The translations under genes were made by a program, and so were the position numbers. This document shows, piece after piece, positions 27,554-36,696 of a stretch of DNA of 64,000 nt. Below the pieces are notes generated by a model, which was given only the letters and a program-made list of their open reading frames with translations, was not told the DNA's origin and searched no databases. Within the stretch, counting starts at the first letter, position 1. Each line of letters starts with the position of its first letter. This DNA is from Actinomycetota bacterium (GTDB lineage: Bacteria > Actinomycetota > Actinomycetes > Nanopelagicales > Nanopelagicaceae): NCBI GenBank assembly GCA_009699575.1, contig WLNY01000004.1, positions 28,030 to 92,029 of the forward strand, read 5' to 3'.

Positions 27554-27874
27554 GTGACTTATGTGATTGCAGAACCATGCATCGATGTAAAGGACAAATC
27601 CTGCATCGAAGAATGTCCAGTGGACTGTATTTACGAGGGCGATCGCATGCTGTACATACAGCCTGATGAATGCGTGGATTGTGGAGCATGTGAACCTGTG
27701 TGCCCTGTCGAGGCAATTTATTACGAAGATGATATTCCACCGGTCTGGAAAGACTACAAAAAAGTTAACGACGAATTTTTTGTTGAACTTGGTTCACCAG
27801 GTGGCGCTGCCAAGATTGGTCCAACACATCGTGACCATGAAGATGTAGTCGCAATTCCAACAAAGAGCGAGTAA
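27554..27874 (+). CDS. fdxC: 7Fe ferredoxin FdxC
   Basis: A 106-residue bacterial ferredoxin with one [3Fe-4S] and one [4Fe-4S] cluster. Cysteines lie in [19 protein letters not shown] and in [18 protein letters not shown], and the C-terminal extension ends in [10 protein letters not shown], as in actinobacterial FdxC. The electron partner is not known. It has a GTG start with GGAGG upstream and is followed by dapC, the usual actinobacterial arrangement. Confidence 0.95.
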   Translation: MTYVIAEPCIDVKDKSCIEECPVDCIYEGDRMLYIQPDECVDCGACEPVCPVEAIYYEDDIPPVWKDYKKVNDEFFVELGSPGGAAKIGPTHRDHEDVVAIPTKSE

Positions 27875-27884
27875 GGCTCATACC

Positions 27885-28952
27885 CTGAAGCTCCCTGATT
27901 TCCCATGGGATGCACTCGCCCCTTTTGGAGCGAAAGCTCGTAATCATCCAGATGGAATTATTGACCTCTCACAAGGAACACCAGTAGATCCAACTCCAGA
28001 ATTTATCCAAGATGCACTGAAGAACGCATCTAATTCACCTAGTTATCCACTTACTGCTGGAACCCCGCAATTGCGCGAAAGTATTCATACTTGGGCAAAA
28101 AACACGTTGGGTGCGACGGGAGATTTTGATGTCTTGCCGCTCATCGGTTCCAAGGAATTCGTAGCGTGGTTACCAACTTTTCTGGAATCAAGAAAAGTTT
28201 TATTTCCCGAAATTGCCTATCCAACGTATAACGTCGGAGCCATGATGGCGAAGGCTATAAGCATCCCAGTTGATTTTGATGCCTCACAGTGGCCAGTAGC
28301 TGATCTTGCCTGGGTCAACACTCCTTCAAATCCAACGGGAAGAGTTCACACACGCGCAGAACTGCTTGAAGCAATTTCGTATTCCCGCAAAAATAAGACA
28401 GTACTCGCGTGTGATGAGTGCTATCTCGAATTTGGGTATGACAAGACTCCATTTTCCATTCTCTCTCTAACGGAAGGCAATAACCAAAATATATTGGCTG
28501 TTCATTCGCTTTCAAAGCGTTCCTCGTTGGCGGGATATCGAGCAGGATTTGTTATTGGCGATAGCGATCTCATCGCGAAAATTCGTGAAGTTCGTAAACA
28601 TGCCGGAATGATGGTTGCTCTTCCAATCCAACTTGCAATGATTGCCGCCCTTTCTGACAGCACTCATGTTCAAGAGCAGCGAGATCGATATAACGCACGG
28701 CGAGAAGCCCTTACCCCCGCCCTTATTCGCCATGGTTTTAGAATTGATGAGTCTCACGCAGGTCTATACATCTGGTGTACGCGCGATGAAGATTCATGGG
28801 AATCAGTTGATTGGTTGGCAAACTTGGGCATATTGGCAACTCCTGGATCTTTTTATGGATCTTCTGGAGCCAAACACATTCGTGTGGCATTGACAGCAAC
28901 CGATGCTCAAATAAATCAAGCGCTCGCTCGATTGAATCAGACGGCTTCTTAG
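27885..28952 (+). CDS. dapC: N-succinyldiaminopimelate aminotransferase DapC, probable CTG start
   Basis: A PLP aminotransferase of the lysine pathway, converting N-succinyl-2-amino-6-ketopimelate; it complements DapD encoded at 8928. The PLP lysine is in SLSKRSSLAGYRAGF, with WVNTPSNPTGR and CDECYLEFG upstream. The first ATG (28071) would delete 62 residues that clearly belong to the family, including LPDFPWDALAP and DLSQGTPVD. Between the last in-frame stop (27846) and that region the only near-standard initiator is CTG at 27885, 8 bases after an AAGG sequence, giving 355 residues. Use of CTG is inferred. Confidence 0.88.
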   Translation: MKLPDFPWDALAPFGAKARNHPDGIIDLSQGTPVDPTPEFIQDALKNASNSPSYPLTAGTPQLRESIHTWAKNTLGATGDFDVLPLIGSKEFVAWLPTFLESRKVLFPEIAYPTYNVGAMMAKAISIPVDFDASQWPVADLAWVNTPSNPTGRVHTRAELLEAISYSRKNKTVLACDECYLEFGYDKTPFSILSLTEGNNQNILAVHSLSKRSSLAGYRAGFVIGDSDLIAKIREVRKHAGMMVALPIQLAMIAALSDSTHVQEQRDRYNARREALTPALIRHGFRIDESHAGLYIWCTRDEDSWESVDWLANLGILATPGSFYGSSGAKHIRVALTATDAQINQALARLNQTAS

Positions 28953-28955
28953 TCC

Positions 28956-29912
28956 ATGACCGTTGGGATTTTATTGGTCGGAGGATTTGGAACGCGCCTA
29001 GCACCACTTACGCGTGATACTCCCAAACCTATGTTGCCTATTGCCGGCATTCCGGTGACAGAACATCAACTTGAAATGGCTAAAAAAGCTGGAATAAGCC
29101 GAGTTGTCCTAGCAACATCATATTTATCAGAAACATTCACACCATACTTTGGTGATGGCTCCCGATTCGGAATGCAATTAAGTTATGCAGTCGAAGAGTC
29201 TCCTCTTGGAACTGGCGGGGCGATACGAAATGCGGCGCAACTCCTTGAAGGAGATGAAACGATTGTTGTTCTTAATGGTGATGTATTAAGTAGACATGAC
29301 TTATCACAGCAAATTAGATTCCACATAAAAAATAAAGCTGATGTGACTTTACATCTAACTCATGTGGCTGATGCACGTGCATATGGTTGTGTTCCGATTG
29401 ACTCGAACGGCCGAGTCAAAGATTTTCTTGAGAAAATGGAAAATCCAATCACAAATACAATTAATGCCGGATGTTATGTTTTTAATTCTCGAGTGATTGA
29501 TGCAATTCAGAGCAATCAAGTTGTGAGTATCGAACGAGATGTTTTTCCAAAGCTCGTCAGCGAAGGTAAGAAAGTTTTTGGGTATGTTGAAGATTCCTAT
29601 TGGTTAGACATTGGAACTCCTCGCGCTTTACTTCAAGGCTCAATTGATTATGTCAACGGCGATTTTAAAGCCATGAATAATGTTGAAATTGATTCAACTG
29701 CGCTTCTCACAGGTGGTACATGTATCGGATCTGATTCACTTATTGGTTCGCAGGTACGCATTGATTCCAGCATCATCGGTGCGGCTGTCACTATCGAAAG
29801 TGGAGCGGTGCTTCAACAATGCTATGTAGCACCAGGGACGACCATCCCAAAAAATTCGCATTTCACGCGCAGTTATTGCGCAAATGACCTCATCGAGCCC
29901 CTCAACCTGTAA
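28956..29912 (+). CDS. NDP-sugar pyrophosphorylase, probable mannose-1-phosphate guanylyltransferase
   Basis: A nucleotidyltransferase of 318 residues. It starts with the NTP-binding GILLVGGFGTRLAPLT and continues with PKPMLPIAGIP, PLGTGGAIRNA and LNGDVLSR (metal Asp); a C-terminal hexapeptide domain follows. Similarity to actinobacterial ManB and the phosphomannomutase gene nearby (35211) favour GDP-mannose synthesis, but a glucose-1-phosphate enzyme cannot be excluded. It follows dapC by 3 bases and ends in a hairpin terminator. Confidence 0.82.
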   Translation: MTVGILLVGGFGTRLAPLTRDTPKPMLPIAGIPVTEHQLEMAKKAGISRVVLATSYLSETFTPYFGDGSRFGMQLSYAVEESPLGTGGAIRNAAQLLEGDETIVVLNGDVLSRHDLSQQIRFHIKNKADVTLHLTHVADARAYGCVPIDSNGRVKDFLEKMENPITNTINAGCYVFNSRVIDAIQSNQVVSIERDVFPKLVSEGKKVFGYVEDSYWLDIGTPRALLQGSIDYVNGDFKAMNNVEIDSTALLTGGTCIGSDSLIGSQVRIDSSIIGAAVTIESGAVLQQCYVAPGTTIPKNSHFTRSYCANDLIEPLNL

Positions 29913-29927
29913 TTGAGGCTCGTTTTT
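29894..29927 (+). terminator. Rho-independent terminator after the sugar nucleotidyltransferase
   Basis: Stems CGAG/CTCG and CCTCAA/TTGAGG (with a short CC bulge) close a CCTGTAA loop, followed by a run of five T. The TAA stop of the gene lies at the end of the loop, so the hairpin is part coding. Confidence 0.75.
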
Positions 29928-29993
29928 ATGCGTGGAAAATGAGCATTTCGCCTCTTTAGGGCATTAGCCCCCCAATATTTTTCCCTCTAGGAC

Positions 29994-30022
29994 TTGACTT
30001 AAAGGGATTACAAGCGTGTAAT
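29994..30022 (+). promoter_or_regulatory. Sigma-A-type promoter of whiB2
   Basis: TTGACT (29994-29999), a 17-base spacer and TGTAAT (30017-30022). This is the clearest two-element promoter in the window and gives a leader of about 50 bases before the WhiB start, which also has a strong ribosome binding site. Confidence 0.6.
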
Positions 30023-30081
30023 TCACTCATAGACGTGTATTCCAATCGGGAATTAGCGCGATGTTTAAAGGAGAATCGGAT

Positions 30082-30399
30082 ATGCCGATCCGCCCACAAG
30101 AATCTAAGCCGGCCGCGTCCCAACACCCAGGTGGCATGGGAACAGGCCCAACCATTGTGCTTGCCTCCGGCGACACAGTTGAACTTTCATGGCAAGAACG
30201 AGCTCTGTGTGCACAAACAGACCCAGAAGCTTTCTTTCCAGAAAAAGGTGGCTCAACACGTGAAGCTAAGAGAGTCTGTCTTTCATGTGATGTTCGCTCA
30301 CAGTGTTTGGAATACGCACTTGCACATGATGAAAGATTTGGAATTTGGGGCGGTCTTTCAGAACGAGAACGCCGTCGCTTAAAGCGTCGCCCAGCTTAA
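30082..30399 (+). CDS. whiB2: WhiB-family iron-sulfur transcription factor (WhiB2/WhmD type)
   Basis: A 105-residue WhiB protein that binds a [4Fe-4S] cluster through four cysteines (LCAQ, VCLSC, QCLEYA) and carries the G[VI]WGG turn (FGIWGGLSERERRRLKRR) with a basic C terminus. The ATG at 30082 is chosen because AAAGGAG sits 8 bases upstream; an in-frame ATG at 30061 overlaps that site. Its place ahead of glycosyltransferase, DUF3499 and phosphomannomutase genes matches WhiB2/WhmD, a cell-division and septation regulator. Confidence 0.92.
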   Translation: MPIRPQESKPAASQHPGGMGTGPTIVLASGDTVELSWQERALCAQTDPEAFFPEKGGSTREAKRVCLSCDVRSQCLEYALAHDERFGIWGGLSERERRRLKRRPA

Positions 30400-30411
30400 G
30401 GTTTGACTTTG

Positions 30412-33400
30412 ATGGCTGAAAAAGCCACGAAGAGCGCACTGCATGTGAGTGCAATCTTGGTCGTGCATGATGGTGCGCGCTGGCTTCCAGAAGTTGTTGC
30501 ATCGCTGATGTCACAGAGTCGCCACTTCGACGATATTTTGGCAGTCGATACAGGTTCGACAGATTCTTCGAAAAAACTTCTCACAACTGCGCGCCTTTCG
30601 TGCCTTGAACTCGAGAGGGAAGTTGGTTTTGGTGATGCGGTTTGGATTGCAACGCAGTCACTGGAAGAGAATGAAAATCGTGAGAACGAATGGTTATGGA
30701 TTTTGCACGATGACTGCGTCATGGCCTCTGATGCTCTTGAGCAATTAATTAACGCTGTAGAAGATCGTCCTCAAGTAGTAATGGCCGGTCCTAAAATTTT
30801 AGGTTGGCATGATCGTTCGCATCTACTTGAAATCGGTATCAGTATCGCTTCTGATGGCGCTCGCTGGACGGGCCTTGAACAACACGAGTACGACCAAGGA
30901 CAACGCGACGGTGTACATGAAGTTCTTGCCGTAAGTACAGCGGGAGCCCTTATTCGACGTGATGTTTTTGAGGATCTTGGGGGCTTTGATCACAACCTTT
31001 CACTTTTCCGAGATGATGTGGATTTTGGTTGGCGCGTAAGAGTTGCAGGACATTCCGTCATTGCAGTTTCTGAAGCGAAAGCTTTTCACGCGGAAGCATC
31101 TGCCTCGGAACGCCGACCAATTGATGTTGCTAATGCATTTTTGCACCGTCCGCTTTTGCTGGATCGACGCAATGCTGCATACGTACTTCTAGCAAATTCA
31201 ACCTGGTGGATGTTGCCGTGGTTATTTCTGCAGTTACTTGGTTCTTCAATTGCTCGTTCGATTGCGTATTTAGTCGCAAAATTGCCTGGTTATGCAAGCG
31301 ATGAAATCCTTGCAATCATCACTTTAGTTATCCATCCTCGTGAACTTATTAGTGCTAGAAAATTTCGACGAAAACATAGGCTTATATCTGCCCGTGTGGT
31401 TAAAGAATTTATTCCACCTCGACGGAAACAAATTCGCCAAAGTATCGAGAGATTATTTGATTCAATTCGATTGGCAGTTCTTCCAGTCGCTCGCGAGAAA
31501 GTCAGTGTTGATGAAGTTATAACAGATGATGAAGATCTTCTAAGCCCAGTGGATTCTCCTCGTTGGCGCTCAATTTTTAGGAAACCCAAAGTAATAGCTG
31601 GCTCAATAATGATGCTTGTGCTCCTCGCGTGGTCACGAAATAGATTTGGAAATCTAGTGGGTGGAAGTCTTCCTGCAACCCCTTCGGGTGCGCGAGATTT
31701 ATGGAGTACTTATTTCGAATCGTGGCATCAAGTCGGTATGGGAAGCGAAAGCGCCGCCCCACCGTGGATTGCGGTACTTGCCTCCCTAGCGACAGTTCTC
31801 TTAGGAAAAGCCTCTTTATTGATCACCCTCGGAATATTTTTTGCTCCACTATTTTTTATGCTTTCGAGTTACCGAGCTTTTTCTCGAATTACCCCTCACG
31901 AACCTCTGAGGGTCGGTGCGAGTTTTCTTTATGCCATTTCTCCCGTTTCGATTGCAAGTATTAATTCTGGTCGAATCGGAACTCTGGCTGTTTTGCTCCT
32001 GCTTCCATTTCTCGCGATTGCATCCAGCCAATGGTCGAGTATCGAGAGAGTTTCATGGAGAAAGTTATTTGCTTATTCCTTGCTGCTCTCAGTCCTATTT
32101 TCGTTCAGCACACTTTCTATGATTCTCCTGCTTAGTTTGACTACAGTGAAAGTCGCTTTGGACTATAGAGAATTTTTGGTTGATGGCGAGCAAAGTATTT
32201 TTCGTATTCGTATAGTAAAACGATTAGTACTTTTACTCGTGCCATTCTTGGTACTCATTCCTTGGAGTTTTAAGATTCTTTCTCCACTATCGGGAATTCT
32301 TCTAGAGCCTGGCATCGCTACTTCTGGCGGTGGATTTCGTTTAGCAATGATCGCCAATCCTGGAGGAGCCGGTTCGGTGCCCTGGTGGATCGTTGCTCCG
32401 TTTACCGCCCTCATAATTATCGGACTGTTCTCACGCACTAGAGCTAAAGCCGTTGCTGAATTCGGATTTGGGGCACTCGGACTTTCCGTGATTCTTGGAT
32501 CACTCACAATTACTGGCAACGGCTCATCAACGCCAACACGAGTGTGGGTTGGAAGTCTTATCGCTTGCGCAACATTGGCCGCAATTATTACCGGTGTAAT
32601 AATCTTGGATCGATTACGTGAAATTTTAGTAGTTACAAATTTCCATTTCCGACACATGCTGGCTTTAAGCCTCACCATCGCCACTGTTTTTTATTCGATA
32701 ACTTCAATCTTTTGGGTTGTTACTGCAGGCTCAGATTCTCCTGTTCGTGCGACATCTCAAACAGTTTTACCCGCATTTCTGGGTGCAGAAGCTGGTTCAA
32801 AAACAGTAGTCTTGCGTGAAGTTAATTCCAACGGCCGGGTAAATTTGCAGTACTACATAACTCGTGGCCACGATGCATTCCTAGGTGAACCGGACTTGGC
32901 TCCAGTCGAAACGGAGGAAATTACTAAAGCAGTGCGAGAATTGGTTGACGGAACTGGCATCAGCAGCTCAAAAACACTCGCACGTTTTGGAATCAAGTAT
33001 TTATTTGTGAAAAATAGTGAGAATAGAGAACTGATTCAAACTATTGATGGTCTTGGAGGCTTCGCCCGAGCTTCTTCCACATCGGCAGGTGTTGTTTGGC
33101 GAGTCTCCGGGGCGCTCGGCCGTCTCATTTATATTTCACGGTCAGGGGACTCTTTCCCACTTGAGAGTAGTGATGTTGGGGCGAGAACTAATGTTCCAGG
33201 CCCTGGAACAATTTTATTAACAGATACCTACAGTCGCTCGTGGCAAATTTTTCAAAATGGTGTGCGCTTAGAACGTTCCCAAGATCGTAATGGCTTGACC
33301 ACGTTCAGAGTTGAAGAAAAAGGAGAAATCTCATTAGTGCACGATGGGACTATTCGTCGCGGCTTTCTTTCGTTGCAACTTGTTCTCATCGTTCTCGTTC

Positions 33401-33462
33401 TCGTTTTGGCAGCACCTTCGGGTCGACGCAAGCGTGAAATTTCGGAAAAGGAATTGACATGA
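30412..33462 (+). CDS. Giant membrane glycosyltransferase, family 2 plus multi-spanning domain
   Basis: A 1016-residue protein. Residues 10-230 form a GT2 domain (SAILVVHDGARWLPE, DTGSTDSS, WILHDDCVMASDAL, FRDDVDFGWR). After one or two hydrophobic stretches near 260 and a cytoplasmic linker comes a block of about twelve membrane segments (400-780), then a periplasmic C terminus and a last hydrophobic segment. It likely builds an envelope glycan at the membrane; donor and acceptor are unknown. The ATG at 30412 is favoured by AAGG at 30398. It overlaps the DUF5719 gene by 4 bases. Confidence 0.87.
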   Translation: MAEKATKSALHVSAILVVHDGARWLPEVVASLMSQSRHFDDILAVDTGSTDSSKKLLTTARLSCLELEREVGFGDAVWIATQSLEENENRENEWLWILHDDCVMASDALEQLINAVEDRPQVVMAGPKILGWHDRSHLLEIGISIASDGARWTGLEQHEYDQGQRDGVHEVLAVSTAGALIRRDVFEDLGGFDHNLSLFRDDVDFGWRVRVAGHSVIAVSEAKAFHAEASASERRPIDVANAFLHRPLLLDRRNAAYVLLANSTWWMLPWLFLQLLGSSIARSIAYLVAKLPGYASDEILAIITLVIHPRELISARKFRRKHRLISARVVKEFIPPRRKQIRQSIERLFDSIRLAVLPVAREKVSVDEVITDDEDLLSPVDSPRWRSIFRKPKVIAGSIMMLVLLAWSRNRFGNLVGGSLPATPSGARDLWSTYFESWHQVGMGSESAAPPWIAVLASLATVLLGKASLLITLGIFFAPLFFMLSSYRAFSRITPHEPLRVGASFLYAISPVSIASINSGRIGTLAVLLLLPFLAIASSQWSSIERVSWRKLFAYSLLLSVLFSFSTLSMILLLSLTTVKVALDYREFLVDGEQSIFRIRIVKRLVLLLVPFLVLIPWSFKILSPLSGILLEPGIATSGGGFRLAMIANPGGAGSVPWWIVAPFTALIIIGLFSRTRAKAVAEFGFGALGLSVILGSLTITGNGSSTPTRVWVGSLIACATLAAIITGVIILDRLREILVVTNFHFRHMLALSLTIATVFYSITSIFWVVTAGSDSPVRATSQTVLPAFLGAEAGSKTVVLREVNSNGRVNLQYYITRGHDAFLGEPDLAPVETEEITKAVRELVDGTGISSSKTLARFGIKYLFVKNSENRELIQTIDGLGGFARASSTSAGVVWRVSGALGRLIYISRSGDSFPLESSDVGARTNVPGPGTILLTDTYSRSWQIFQNGVRLERSQDRNGLTTFRVEEKGEISLVHDGTIRRGFLSLQLVLIVLVLVLAAPSGRRKREISEKELT

Positions 33463-34748
33463 AGTTTCAACGTTTCTTTTCAGTTGTAGCGCTGACTACA
33501 GTCACACTAATACTCGCAAACCTTCTCGCGGGAGTAGCTTCAAAAGAGCAATTCTCGGAAAATTTCCCAGCAGTGGTGTGCCCTCCAACCTTGCCCGGCC
33601 TTACATCTCAGATTTCAATTCAAAAGAGATCAGTGAAATTTCGAACTGTAGGGTCAAATTCCTCAAAGTTCATTCCAATGCGCATGACGCGTTTTAAAGT
33701 TATAAAAAATCCAATTCTCGTGGATGCGCAAGGCATCTCTCCCGTTGTGTGGCAAAGCAAGGCCGGCAACTGGACGGGTGGAACAATTTGTACCGCACCA
33801 GTTTCGAATCAGTGGTTTGTTGGAGGCACTTCTGATGTAACTACTCGTGGCCATCTGGTACTTGTAAATAGCGGCCTGAGTGAATCGATTATTGATATTA
33901 ATGTGTGGAGCGAAAATGGACCCGAACTCTCAAAAGTTTTCACCGTTTCTGATAATTCCTACATAACTCTTTCACTTGATGCACTTGCACCTGGTGCTAC
34001 TCAGATTGTTATTCACGTTGCACCGCGATCAGGTCGAGTGAACTCTTTTCTAATTGACGAACGCGGCAAAGGTCTTCGCAGCCTGGGCGGTGAAATGGTG
34101 AATTCTTCTATCGAATCATCGAAAGACATATTTATTCCTGCTATTCCGCGTGCTGTGAAAATTGCATCCCGAATTCCTCAAGAATTGCGAGTTCTCGTTC
34201 CGGGAGACTCGGATGCGAATTTTAGTGTTGAAGTAGTTTCAGATGATGGAAAATTTACGCCCGTTGGACTGGATGAAGAAACTATTAAAAGTGGAGTAGT
34301 TAATACCATCTCAATCGATCCTGATATTTCATCAACTTTTTATGGTTTGGTAATTCATTCTGATCAACCGATTGTTGCTGCGGTCTACTCACGCGGAGCG
34401 AAGGATTTCACATGGAGTACGGCAGCTCCCAAACTTTCGCCTTTCGCACTAAGCGTCACGGGACTGAATCCGACACTTATTTTTACGGGTGACTCCATAG
34501 ACGTATCCATTACGGCAAAACTTTCCAGCGGAAAAACAATTAAGCGTAGAATTTTAGGCTCCGATATTGGATTCTGGAGAGTTCCCGATTCAGTACTCTC
34601 GGTTTCTATGACGAAAGTCAGTAAAGATACTTATGGGGCAGCACTTCTGTCATCGCAAAGCGGCACTGGATATTTCCCGCTGATTCCTGGTAGTACCTTG
34701 ACTCGATCGGAAGTTCCTAGTGCAAACATCCGCGTCCTAAATCCCTGA
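33459..34748 (+). CDS. DUF5719 family secreted protein
   Basis: A 429-residue protein with an N-terminal signal anchor (residues 8-26) and a beta-rich extracellular region, e.g. GRVNSFLIDERGKGLRSLGG and IVAAVYSRGAKDFTW. The pairing with a giant GT2 upstream and DUF3499 and phosphomannomutase downstream is the standard actinobacterial context of DUF5719. Function is unknown; a role outside the membrane in glycan assembly is a guess. Start overlaps the upstream stop (ATGA). Confidence 0.8.
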   Translation: MKFQRFFSVVALTTVTLILANLLAGVASKEQFSENFPAVVCPPTLPGLTSQISIQKRSVKFRTVGSNSSKFIPMRMTRFKVIKNPILVDAQGISPVVWQSKAGNWTGGTICTAPVSNQWFVGGTSDVTTRGHLVLVNSGLSESIIDINVWSENGPELSKVFTVSDNSYITLSLDALAPGATQIVIHVAPRSGRVNSFLIDERGKGLRSLGGEMVNSSIESSKDIFIPAIPRAVKIASRIPQELRVLVPGDSDANFSVEVVSDDGKFTPVGLDEETIKSGVVNTISIDPDISSTFYGLVIHSDQPIVAAVYSRGAKDFTWSTAAPKLSPFALSVTGLNPTLIFTGDSIDVSITAKLSSGKTIKRRILGSDIGFWRVPDSVLSVSMTKVSKDTYGAALLSSQSGTGYFPLIPGSTLTRSEVPSANIRVLNP

Positions 34749-34777
34749 CAATCCCAACTTTTGACGCCTCCAACCAC

Positions 34778-34783
34778 TAACCT
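34778..34783 (+). promoter_or_regulatory. -10 element of the DUF3499 gene, leaderless type
   Basis: TAACCT ends exactly 7 bases before the ATG at 34791 and excludes the earlier in-frame TTG at 34761. Confidence 0.55.
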
Positions 34784-34790
34784 CTCTAGT

Positions 34791-35162
34791 ATGAATTCGC
34801 AATCAAAATATGGACGCGCATGTTCGCGTTCAAGTTGCCGACTTCTTGCCACAATGACTTTGACCTATAACTATGCTGATTCATCGGCAGTGCTCGGCCC
34901 TTTAGCAACTCACTCAGAACCACATGCCTACGATCTATGTGAAACACACGGGCAACGAATGACTGTCCCGAACGGCTGGAATGTCATTAGGCAATCCAAC
35001 GAAGGGATCGAGCAGGAGCATTCTGATGATGATTTAATGGCCATCGCAGATGCTGTTCGAGAAGTGGTTGCCAATAGCTCTGATGGCGCAGGAATTTCTC
35101 ACCCATCAATTCCTCAAGCCTCAGTAGGTCGCCGAGGCCATCTGCGCTCTGTACCTTCTTAA
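34791..35162 (+). CDS. DUF3499 family protein
   Basis: A 123-residue actinobacterial protein with a zinc-binding look: CSRSSC near residue 11, then LCETHGQRMTVPNGW around residue 50. The C-terminal half is variable and acidic. Function is unknown, but the gene almost always lies next to phosphomannomutase, as here. The start follows the upstream TAACCT box. Confidence 0.88.
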   Translation: MNSQSKYGRACSRSSCRLLATMTLTYNYADSSAVLGPLATHSEPHAYDLCETHGQRMTVPNGWNVIRQSNEGIEQEHSDDDLMAIADAVREVVANSSDGAGISHPSIPQASVGRRGHLRSVPS

Positions 35163-35210
35163 ACTTCTTTGCTACATGGCCGTTTTTTCTAGAGAAATTA
35201 GTGAAATAAG

Positions 35211-36566
35211 ATGACTTTTCCAAATATTTTCAAGGCGTACGACATTCGAGGGCTTGTCGAAACTGAATTGACGGCTGACTTTACTTTTGCCTTAGGTGTG
35301 GCTTATGCAAGATTTCTTCAAATTGAACGTGAGCCAGCAAGTGTTGTTGTTGGTGAAGATATGCGTCCGTCATCTCCAGAACTTGCTGAGGCATTTTCTT
35401 CTGGGATTACTTCACAAGGTCTAGATGTTATCCGCATAGGATTAGCATCGACAGATATGCTTTATTTCGCTTCTGGAAAACTAAACCTACCGGGTGCAAT
35501 GTTTACGGCGAGCCACAACCCAGCTGCATATAACGGAATAAAACTCTGCCTCAGTGGTGCCCGCCCAGTTGGAAAAGAAACTGGATTACAAGTTATTGAA
35601 AATTTCATGCGCGAAGGATCTCCAATGTCCTTCAGGTCTCTCGGATTAGAAAAGCACTCTGACATGCTGCAAGAATATGTATCGCATTTGCTTGGCCTTG
35701 TAGATGTCACTGGTATCAGAAGGCTAAAAATTGTTATTGATGCAGGTAATGGAATGGCTGGCTTTACGGCTCCAGCTATATTTGCCGGCATAAATGCAGA
35801 GGTCATACCAATGTATTTCGAATTAGATGGAACGTTTCCAAACCACGAAGCCAATCCAATTGATTCTGCGAACCTTGTCGATTTACAGGCAAGTGTGATC
35901 AAAAATCAGGCGGATATAGGACTTGCATTTGACGGAGATGCAGATCGTTGCTTTCTCGTGGATGAGAAAGGAAACACTGTTAACCCATCAGATCTAACCT
36001 CCTTGATCGCTCATCGAGAACTTCAAAGAAATCCCGGTTCAAACATTATTTATAACCTCATTTCCTCACGTTCAGTTGCTGAGATTGTCCTCGAAAATGG
36101 TGGACATCCACTTCGAAGCCGCGTGGGACATTCGTACATCAAAGCGCTTATGGCCCAGAGTGGGGCTGTATTTGGCGGGGAACATTCAGGACACTTCTAT
36201 TTCAAGGATTTCTGGTGCGCTGACTCCGGAGCACTTGCCGCACTTCATGCGATCGCTGCTCTGGGATCAAGTGAGCTTGCGCTCTCACAACTCCTCAAGC
36301 CTTATCAACGGTATGTTGCAAGTGGAGAAATTAATTCAACAGTCCATGACGCCGGAGCTAAAATGCGCGAAATTGAAGAGTCCTTTTCTGGGATCTCAGA
36401 TGTGACCATTGACCATCTCGATGGATTAAGCGTCGATGGTCCAACATGGTGGTTTAATGTTCGCCCATCAAATACCGAGCCGCTTCTGCGTCTAAATGTT
36501 GAAGCCAAGAGCCCTGAGGAGATGGCACTCCTTCAAGAGAGGCTACTTCACACCATCAGAAGTTAG
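35211..36566 (+). CDS. Phosphomannomutase/phosphoglucomutase
   Basis: An alpha-D-phosphohexomutase of 451 residues. The phosphoserine loop is MFTASHNPAAYNG (about residue 97), the metal loop AFDGDADRC (about 240), the sugar loop GGEHSGHFYFKD (about 325) and the phosphate-binding end RPSNTEPLLRLN. Mannose-6-phosphate to mannose-1-phosphate is the likely step, feeding the nucleotidyltransferase at 28956. The last codons form half of a small perfect hairpin. Confidence 0.94.
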   Translation: MTFPNIFKAYDIRGLVETELTADFTFALGVAYARFLQIEREPASVVVGEDMRPSSPELAEAFSSGITSQGLDVIRIGLASTDMLYFASGKLNLPGAMFTASHNPAAYNGIKLCLSGARPVGKETGLQVIENFMREGSPMSFRSLGLEKHSDMLQEYVSHLLGLVDVTGIRRLKIVIDAGNGMAGFTAPAIFAGINAEVIPMYFELDGTFPNHEANPIDSANLVDLQASVIKNQADIGLAFDGDADRCFLVDEKGNTVNPSDLTSLIAHRELQRNPGSNIIYNLISSRSVAEIVLENGGHPLRSRVGHSYIKALMAQSGAVFGGEHSGHFYFKDFWCADSGALAALHAIAALGSSELALSQLLKPYQRYVASGEINSTVHDAGAKMREIEESFSGISDVTIDHLDGLSVDGPTWWFNVRPSNTEPLLRLNVEAKSPEEMALLQERLLHTIRS

Positions 36567-36575
36567 TTTCTAACT
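36561..36575 (+). terminator. Short perfect hairpin at the phosphomannomutase stop
   Basis: AGTTAG - TTT - CTAACT; the first arm ends in the stop codon. No T-run follows directly (TTTT only at 36582), so termination is uncertain. Confidence 0.3.
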
Positions 36576-36586
36576 TCACCCTTTTA

Positions 36587-36689
36587 GGGTTAGGGCAGTA
36601 ATCTATGACCCTAGCCGCCTAACACTGTAGAGCCCTACCCATTAGGTAAGCGCAAATGTATCGACGCTGACAGACCAACCTAAAAGGAG
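36587..36689 (+). promoter_or_regulatory. Structured leader upstream of AdoHcy hydrolase, candidate cis-regulatory RNA
   Basis: Within the 130-base gap before ahcY, GGGTTAGGGC (36587-36596) can pair with GCCCTACCC (36632-36640) with one bulged base. TTAGGT (36642-36647) can pair with ACCTAA (36678-36683), enclosing AGCG/CGCT (36649-36652, 36665-36668). The ACCTAA arm abuts the AAAAGGAG ribosome binding site (36682-36689), so pairing could affect translation. It does not match the SAH riboswitch core as I remember it. Confidence 0.4.
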
Positions 36690-36696
36690 AATTTTT

